Shown: piece after piece, positions 59,643 to 64,000 of the stretch
Layout of the letters: each line of letters opens with the position of its first letter
How positions within the stretch are numbered: the first letter of the stretch is position 1
Origin: Marivita sp003149565
GTDB taxonomy: Bacteria; Pseudomonadota; Alphaproteobacteria; Rhodobacterales; Rhodobacteraceae
Reading direction: 5' to 3' (one strand)
Assembly: GCF_965216415.1 (NCBI RefSeq)
Contig: NZ_CBDCFU010000002.1
DNA length: 64,000 bases
Notes under the pieces: generated by a model
What the model was told of the DNA's origin: nothing
Database searches by the model: none
Seen by the model: the letters and a program-made list of their open reading frames with translations, nothing else
Made by a program: the position numbers and the translations under genes

Positions 59643-60467
59643 TTACGCCAGCCAACGCTTGCGGCGGCGATAACTGCGGACATCGCGGAAGGACTTGCGG
59701 CCTTCGTCGGACACCCCGAGGTAGAATTCCTTCACATCCGGGTTCTCGCGAAGTTCGGCGGCGGGGCCGTCCATCACGACGCGCCCGTTTTCAAGGATGT
59801 AGCCGTAATGCGCATACCGCAGGGCCACGTTGGTGTTCTGTTCGGCCAGAAGGAAGGACACGCCTTCGTTCTCGTTCACCGATTTCACGATCTCGAAGAT
59901 CTGCTCCACCAACTGCGGCGCAAGGCCCATTGAGGGCTCATCCAGAAGGATCGTCTGCGGGCGCGACATCAGCGCGCGGCCAATTGCTGTCATCTGTTGT
60001 TCACCGCCCGAGGTGTAGCCGGCTTGCGATTTGCGGCGCTCTTTCAGGCGGGGGAAATAGTCATAGACCATCTGCAGATCGGCTTCGATGGCACCTTTGC
60101 CATCCTTGCGGGTATAGGCCCCGGTCAGCAGGTTTTCCTCGACGGTCAGGTGGCCGAAACAGTGGCGGCCCTCCATCACCTGAATCACACCACGTTTGAC
60201 CAGTGCCGCCGGGTCCAGATCCTGCACCCGTTCGCCTTGGTAAAGAATGGACCCCTTGGTGACCTCGCCGCGCTCGGAGTGAAGCAGGTTCGAGATCGCC
60301 TTGAGCGTGGTTGTCTTGCCCGCACCATTGCCGCCCAGAAGCGCGGTGATGCCGCCTTTTTTCACGGTCAGGCTGACACCTTTAAGAACGAGGATCACGT
60401 GATTATAGATCACCTCGATGTTGTTGACCTCAAGCAGGGTCTCGTCTGTGCGTCCGGCATCCAGCAT
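59643..60467 (-). CDS. livF: Branched-chain amino acid-type ABC transporter ATP-binding protein
   Basis: A 274-residue ATPase of the LivF type. Walker A LLGGNGAGKTTTLKA (about 43-57), Q-loop VIQVMEGRHCFGHLTVEENL, signature YTSGGEQQMTAIGRAL (about 150-165), Walker B TILLDEPSMGLAP and the switch LAEQNTNVAL are intact. LivF-type proteins work with LivG, LivH, LivM and a binding protein. The C-terminus carries an added basic tail (FRDVRSYRRRKRWLA). A stem-loop separates it from the binding-protein gene. Confidence 0.92.
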   Translation of the reverse strand: MLDAGRTDETLLEVNNIEVIYNHVILVLKGVSLTVKKGGITALLGGNGAGKTTTLKAISNLLHSERGEVTKGSILYQGERVQDLDPAALVKRGVIQVMEGRHCFGHLTVEENLLTGAYTRKDGKGAIEADLQMVYDYFPRLKERRKSQAGYTSGGEQQMTAIGRALMSRPQTILLDEPSMGLAPQLVEQIFEIVKSVNENEGVSFLLAEQNTNVALRYAHYGYILENGRVVMDGPAAELRENPDVKEFYLGVSDEGRKSFRDVRSYRRRKRWLA

Positions 60468-60502
60468 GGCGTCACTTCTTGTTTGAAAAGGTCCTAAAAG
60501 GT

Positions 60503-60528
60503 CCCCGGCGACCTGCGCCGCCGGGGAA
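60503..60528 (-). terminator. Intercistronic stem-loop between binding-protein gene and livF
   Basis: A 9-bp perfect stem TCCCCGGCG/CGCCGGGGA with an 8-nt loop and a short TTTT on the minus strand. It lies 10 bp after the binding-protein stop and probably works as a partial terminator or mRNA stabiliser. Confidence 0.7.
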
Positions 60529-60537
60529 GGTCCGGCC

Positions 60538-61839
60538 TTAATTGGTGGCCGAGCACTCTTCGTTCATGTCCCAGGGTGCGTTCGATTCAGCGTATTCCGC
60601 TGCCGCAGACTCGATGAGATCGGAATAGCCTTCGACGTTCGGCATCAGCAGGTCGGACGCTTTCACGAACTTCGAGCCGTCCCATTCCAGCATCCAGCCA
60701 CCCGAATGACCGGTGTGGTTAGCGCAGGAGGTCGAGAACGGCGGCACCATGCCTTCCATGCCCAGTTCTGCGATGCGCTCTTCGGTGAGGTTGATGTTCT
60801 CAAGACCCCAGCGCAGCTGCGTTGCGTCGATTTCGGCAGTACCGAAGTTTTCCTGAGCGTTGGCGATGGCTTCCGCAAGGATCGCCGACATCACGAGACC
60901 CCGACCGTAGAACACGCCCTGCATCTCTTCTTCGTTGGTCTGGCTCAGGCCCGCGTCGATCACACGCTCTTTGATTTCCTTCATCACAGGCGCGTCCATG
61001 TTCGGGAACGACCAGGAAATCGACTTGTAGCCCTTGCCGTCTTCACCAACGAGCTTGAGGTCAGCATCGTGACCGGCCCACCAGACGCCAATGAAGTTTT
61101 CCATCGGGAATTTGGTCTTCACGGCTTCAGTGATGGCCCCGGCGTTCATCGCGCCCCAGCCCCACATCACGACATAGTCAGGACGCTCGCGACGGATCTG
61201 CAGCCACTGTGCGGACTGGTTCTGCATTTCCTTGAGGCCAACCGGGATCGGCAAAAGTTCGAACCCTTTGCCTTCGGCATGCATTTCAAGAACCGGAAGC
61301 GGCTCTTTGCCAAACGGATGGTCGAGGTGCAGGAAGGCGATCTTCTTGCCGTCCAGCGAACCGCCCTCGTTCTCGAGATACTGAACGATCATGTCCGCCG
61401 CATCCCAGTAGCCAGCGGGCATGTTGAATGCCCACTGGAACACGGTGCCATCCGCCATCGGCGAGAAGCCGTAACCCGGTGCAAGGATCGGAATTTCATC
61501 GACGTTGGTTTTGGGCAGAACCTGCAGCGTGATGCCCGTTGACCACGGCTGCGTCACGATAGCCGTGCCCTTCGTCTTTTCATAACATTCCACACCTTTT
61601 TCTGTGGAATAGCCGGTTTCGCATTCTTCAAAGTCAATCTTGGCACCGCCGATGCCGCCGTCCCGCTCGTTCAGAAGGGTCATGTAGTCGGCCTGACCGT
61701 TCATCAGCGGAATACCCGTCGCAGCAAAAGGGCCGGTCCGGTAGGCAAGGTTTGGCGTATAAAGCTCTTGCGCGATCGCCGCCGTGCCCAGCACGGTGCC
61801 CAGCGCAGCCGCCGTGGCCAGTTTGGTAAAGTGTTTCAT
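60538..61839 (-). CDS. ABC transporter periplasmic binding protein, LivJ-like
   Basis: A 433-residue type I periplasmic binding protein. The signal peptide MKHFTKLATAAALGTVLGTA ends near IAQ-EL (residue 24). IPLMNGQADYMTLLNERDGGIGGAKIDFEECETGYSTEKGVECYEK (about 39-84; key GQ-DY--L-N--GGI-G-K) is the family ligand-domain start. The length and Tyr/Trp-rich cleft fit subfamilies that bind aromatic or other non-amino-acid ligands; the adjacent CoA ligase supports this. GGAGGACAACC precedes the ATG. Confidence 0.9.
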   Translation of the reverse strand: MKHFTKLATAAALGTVLGTAAIAQELYTPNLAYRTGPFAATGIPLMNGQADYMTLLNERDGGIGGAKIDFEECETGYSTEKGVECYEKTKGTAIVTQPWSTGITLQVLPKTNVDEIPILAPGYGFSPMADGTVFQWAFNMPAGYWDAADMIVQYLENEGGSLDGKKIAFLHLDHPFGKEPLPVLEMHAEGKGFELLPIPVGLKEMQNQSAQWLQIRRERPDYVVMWGWGAMNAGAITEAVKTKFPMENFIGVWWAGHDADLKLVGEDGKGYKSISWSFPNMDAPVMKEIKERVIDAGLSQTNEEEMQGVFYGRGLVMSAILAEAIANAQENFGTAEIDATQLRWGLENINLTEERIAELGMEGMVPPFSTSCANHTGHSGGWMLEWDGSKFVKASDLLMPNVEGYSDLIESAAAEYAESNAPWDMNEECSATN

Positions 61840-61900
61840 GGTTGTCCTCCCATTGGAACTGTCATGTTGCTTTCGGTTCTTGGTCTTGGGCCCACCCACG

Positions 61901-63130
61901 TCAGTGCGGAAACGGCCAGATAATCAGTTTTTCACGGATCAGGCGCCAAAGCTGGTTCAAGCCGTGAGGCTCGATAATCAGGAAGAAGATGATCAACGCA
62001 CCGATGATCATCACGTTGATATGCTCGATCAGGGCGCTGTCGATGCGGAACCCTTGTGTCTGCGCATAGCCATAGATCAAAGTCAGCACGACAAAGCCCG
62101 CCACCGCGCCAATGGTCCAGCCGCTGCGCGCCACCCAGCCGAGAAAGGCAATCGCTGCGGCCAGCGCCACAAGCATCCCCGCGCCAAGCCCCGACATCTG
62201 GAACACCTGCGTTCCGGCGACAACGTTGAGCACAACCGGCAGGCCCACAATCAGGATCGCGCCAAGATAGTTGCCCATGATCGACCCCAGGCCGCCGATG
62301 ATGGCGATGAAGAGCACCTGGAACGACAGCGGAATGTCGAACACGTTTGGCTCGGCCGCTCCCTTCCACATGAACACATAGAGCGCGCCGGCCACGCCCA
62401 CGACGTAGGATGATACGGCAAAAGCGGTCAGCTTGGACTTCATCAGGTTGATCCCAATGAGTTCCGCCGCGATGTCCATGTCCCGTGTGGCTTTCCAGGT
62501 CCGTCCAAGATTGCCGCGGGTAAGATTGATGCACAACAGGGTGAGCAACGTCACGACGAAAAGCACGATGTAGTATTCGGTCACCGAGGCGGCCTGTGGT
62601 CCAGAGACAAACACACCGAACATTTCCAGGTTCGGCACCTGGATCGCGCCCGAGGCATTGTAGTTGTAGAGCCATGACCATTTCTCGAAAAGCCAGACGA
62701 GGAAGAACTGCGCCGCCAGCGTCGCGATGGCGAGGTAGAAGCCCTTGATCCGTAGACTGGGAATGCCGAAGGCGACCCCGATGCCGGCGCTGAACACACC
62801 CGACAATAGGATCGCGATAATCGGGTTCATCCACGGAAACAGCGTCACCATCTTGTAGCAGGCATAGGCTCCAACACCCATGAAGGCGCCAGTGCCAAGG
62901 CTGAGCTGACCTGCAAAGCCTGTGAGGATGTTCAGACCCATCGCCGCCAAAGCGTAGATCAGGATGGGGATCAGCAGTGTCTGGAAGGTGAATTCCGACG
63001 CGGTCAGCGGGAACACGATCCACGCGAGCGCCAGAATGATCCCCAGCAGAAACGCATCCTGCTTGACCGGAAACAAGGCCTGATCGGCAATGTAGCTCGT
63101 CTTGAACTGGCCAGCCGTGCGATAGAACAT
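61901..63130 (-). CDS. livM: Branched-chain amino acid-type ABC transporter permease LivM
   Basis: A 409-residue polytopic permease with about ten hydrophobic segments. MGLNILTGFAGQLSLGTGAFMGVGAYACY (about 74-102; key G---GQ-SLG---F-G-GAY) and GTWKATRDMDIAAELIGIN-like RTWKATRDMDIAAELIGIN (about 230-248) with GLGSIMGNYLGA are LivM hallmarks. Two additional C-terminal hydrophobic segments (about 325-395) extend it beyond the usual ~300-350 residues. I chose the ATG at 63130 with GAAGAGGAGACAGTCTG upstream; it overlaps the stop of the small gene before it. Confidence 0.93.
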   Translation of the reverse strand: MFYRTAGQFKTSYIADQALFPVKQDAFLLGIILALAWIVFPLTASEFTFQTLLIPILIYALAAMGLNILTGFAGQLSLGTGAFMGVGAYACYKMVTLFPWMNPIIAILLSGVFSAGIGVAFGIPSLRIKGFYLAIATLAAQFFLVWLFEKWSWLYNYNASGAIQVPNLEMFGVFVSGPQAASVTEYYIVLFVVTLLTLLCINLTRGNLGRTWKATRDMDIAAELIGINLMKSKLTAFAVSSYVVGVAGALYVFMWKGAAEPNVFDIPLSFQVLFIAIIGGLGSIMGNYLGAILIVGLPVVLNVVAGTQVFQMSGLGAGMLVALAAAIAFLGWVARSGWTIGAVAGFVVLTLIYGYAQTQGFRIDSALIEHINVMIIGALIIFFLIIEPHGLNQLWRLIREKLIIWPFPH

Positions 63131-63369
63131 CAGACTGTCTCCTCTTCGTGGATCAAGGCGCGATTGCGTGGCTTGGCATAGCCGGTCGCTTCGGAATGAC
63201 GGATCAGCCAGAAATAGGTCCAGAGCCCTGCAGCCGCGCCAACAGCCGCCAACAGGCTCGCAATTACCGTCTGACTGCCGGTCTCGGCCCCGCTCGACAG
63301 TGCAAGGTATCCAAAGGCCCAAAAGCCGGACCAAGCGATGACGTTCAGAATTGCGATCAGTTTAGCCAT
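63130..63369 (-). CDS. Small membrane protein in the Liv operon
   Basis: A 79-residue protein with two hydrophobic segments (about 5-25 and 33-55) and a charged C-terminal tail (RHSEATGYAKPRNRALIHEEETV, about 57-79). I do not recognise a named domain. It lies between livH and livM, with a 1-bp stop/start overlap with livM (TGATG), so it is translated in the same operon and may be an accessory subunit of the transporter. Confidence 0.75.
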   Translation of the reverse strand: MAKLIAILNVIAWSGFWAFGYLALSSGAETGSQTVIASLLAAVGAAAGLWTYFWLIRHSEATGYAKPRNRALIHEEETV

Positions 63370-63438
63370 TGTGTCTCTCTTGGAAGATGGGTGCGTGCAC
63401 CCTCGTCTGGTATATTCGGCAGCGCGCCCCGCGCTGCG

Positions 63439-64000
63439 CTATACCCTTTCGATAATGCGCTCTCCGAACAAACCTTGCGGACGGAACAGCAGCACGATCA
63501 GCGCCAGCACGAAGGCGAACCACGTTTCGGTGTTGCCCCCCAGCAGAGGCTGGCCCCAGTAAATCTCGAACAGCTTTTCCAGAATGCCGATCATCAGACC
63601 GCCCACAATGGCACCGGTGATCGATTCAAGCCCGCCCAACATCAGAACCGGCAGAGCCTTGTAGGCGATCACCTCAAGAGCAAAGCTGACACCGGCCCGT
63701 GCGCCCCAGGCAATCCCTGTAACCAGCGCGATGATGCCCGCGATGAACCAGACCAGAACCCAGATCGTCTGAAGGCTGATTCCCACGGACAGAGCCGCCT
63801 GGTGGTCATCACCCAAGGCGCGGATCGCACGGCCCATCTGGGTGTAGTTGAGGAAGGCAAGAAGAGCCAAGACCAGCAGTGTCGCCACGACCACCACGGT
63901 AATGTCGAGATGCTGCAGGATCAGCAGACCTCCAAACGGCTCCAACACGGTATCGCCTGTGGGAATGCCCAGTTCTTCGGTGATCATCACCTTGTTTTCG
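63439..64000 (-). CDS. livH: Branched-chain amino acid-type ABC transporter permease LivH, 5' end missing
   Basis: The visible 186 codons are the C-terminal part of a LivH-type permease; the gene runs off the window edge. MGRAIRALGDDHQAALSVGI (about 51-71 of the visible part; key R-----D---A---GI) is the permease cytoplasmic loop, and GGLESITGAIVGGLMIGILE and LIVLLFRPQGLFGERIIERV are hallmarks of the end of LivH. An internal ATG near 63987 is not the real start, because the frame continues to the edge. livG is not in the window and probably lies further upstream. Confidence 0.92.
   Translation of the reverse strand, partial: ENKVMITEELGIPTGDTVLEPFGGLLILQHLDITVVVVATLLVLALLAFLNYTQMGRAIRALGDDHQAALSVGISLQTIWVLVWFIAGIIALVTGIAWGARAGVSFALEVIAYKALPVLMLGGLESITGAIVGGLMIGILEKLFEIYWGQPLLGGNTETWFAFVLALIVLLFRPQGLFGERIIERV

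Overview
The window is a chromosomal segment of an alphaproteobacterium of the order Rhodobacterales, most likely the marine Roseobacter group. This rests on gene content and order: a ccoNO cbb3 oxidase divergent from a universal stress gene with FNR boxes between them; the petP-petR pair next to ilvE; a histone-deacetylase-like/xseB/ispA/dxs operon; a FYDLN-acid protein beside tRNA-Ala; DUF4170-waaA-lpxK; and a DUF2125 protein. Coding density is high. I see no insertion sequence, prophage, CRISPR array, rRNA operon or replication origin.

Layout. 0-2.8 kb: high-affinity respiration (start of ccoO, ccoN) and a universal stress gene around a two-box FNR region. 2.8-6 kb: GntR regulator, YgjP-like metallopeptidase, FYDLN protein, tRNA-Ala(GGC), and an OxyR-type LysR regulator with an OxyR-like box. 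6-11.7 kb: a complete seven-gene Mrp/Mnh Na+/H+ antiporter operon. 11.7-17.6 kb: HU, AMP nucleosidase, VOC protein, topoisomerase IB, class II aldolase, an epimerase and ExoD. 17.6-24 kb: isoprenoid operon, petPR and ilvE. 24-29.7 kb: a spermidine/putrescine-type ABC importer whose two permeases are unusually enlarged. 30-32.3 kb: a KpsT/KpsE-like capsule export pair without KpsM. 32.3-38.7 kb: Mn-type pyrophosphatase, HAD hydrolase, MaoC hydratase, RibF, YcgN, threonine aldolase, HspQ and a lytic-transglycosylase-like lipoprotein. 38.8-47.2 kb: a circularly permuted, exported flavin amine oxidase, an anchored protein of unknown function, LolA, FtsK, an aminotransferase and an amidase. 47.2-55.8 kb: a UbiH-like hydroxylase, two SDRs, an enoyl-CoA hydratase, DUF2125, lipid A/Kdo genes and N-formylglutamate amidohydrolase. 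55.9-58.3 kb: tRNA-Val(GAC), ribosomal protein L36, DUF4389 and a degenerate caspase-like protein. 58.4-64 kb: a Liv-type ABC importer with a CoA ligase, cut by the window edge.

The signals most worth following are: the circular permutation of the amine oxidase (38802-40016); four intergenic loci that each carry two abutting palindromes sharing a CGTCGACG-like core while their arms co-vary; the large acidic insertion in the PotB-like permease paired with four extra hydrophobic segments in its PotC-like partner; an OxyR-type regulator without redox cysteines beside a perfect OxyR half-site motif; and an MrpA that appears to lack its first membrane helix. No wholly new multi-gene system is evident; most of the window is core-genome housekeeping. 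Function calls come from recognising families by eye, and no database search was run.
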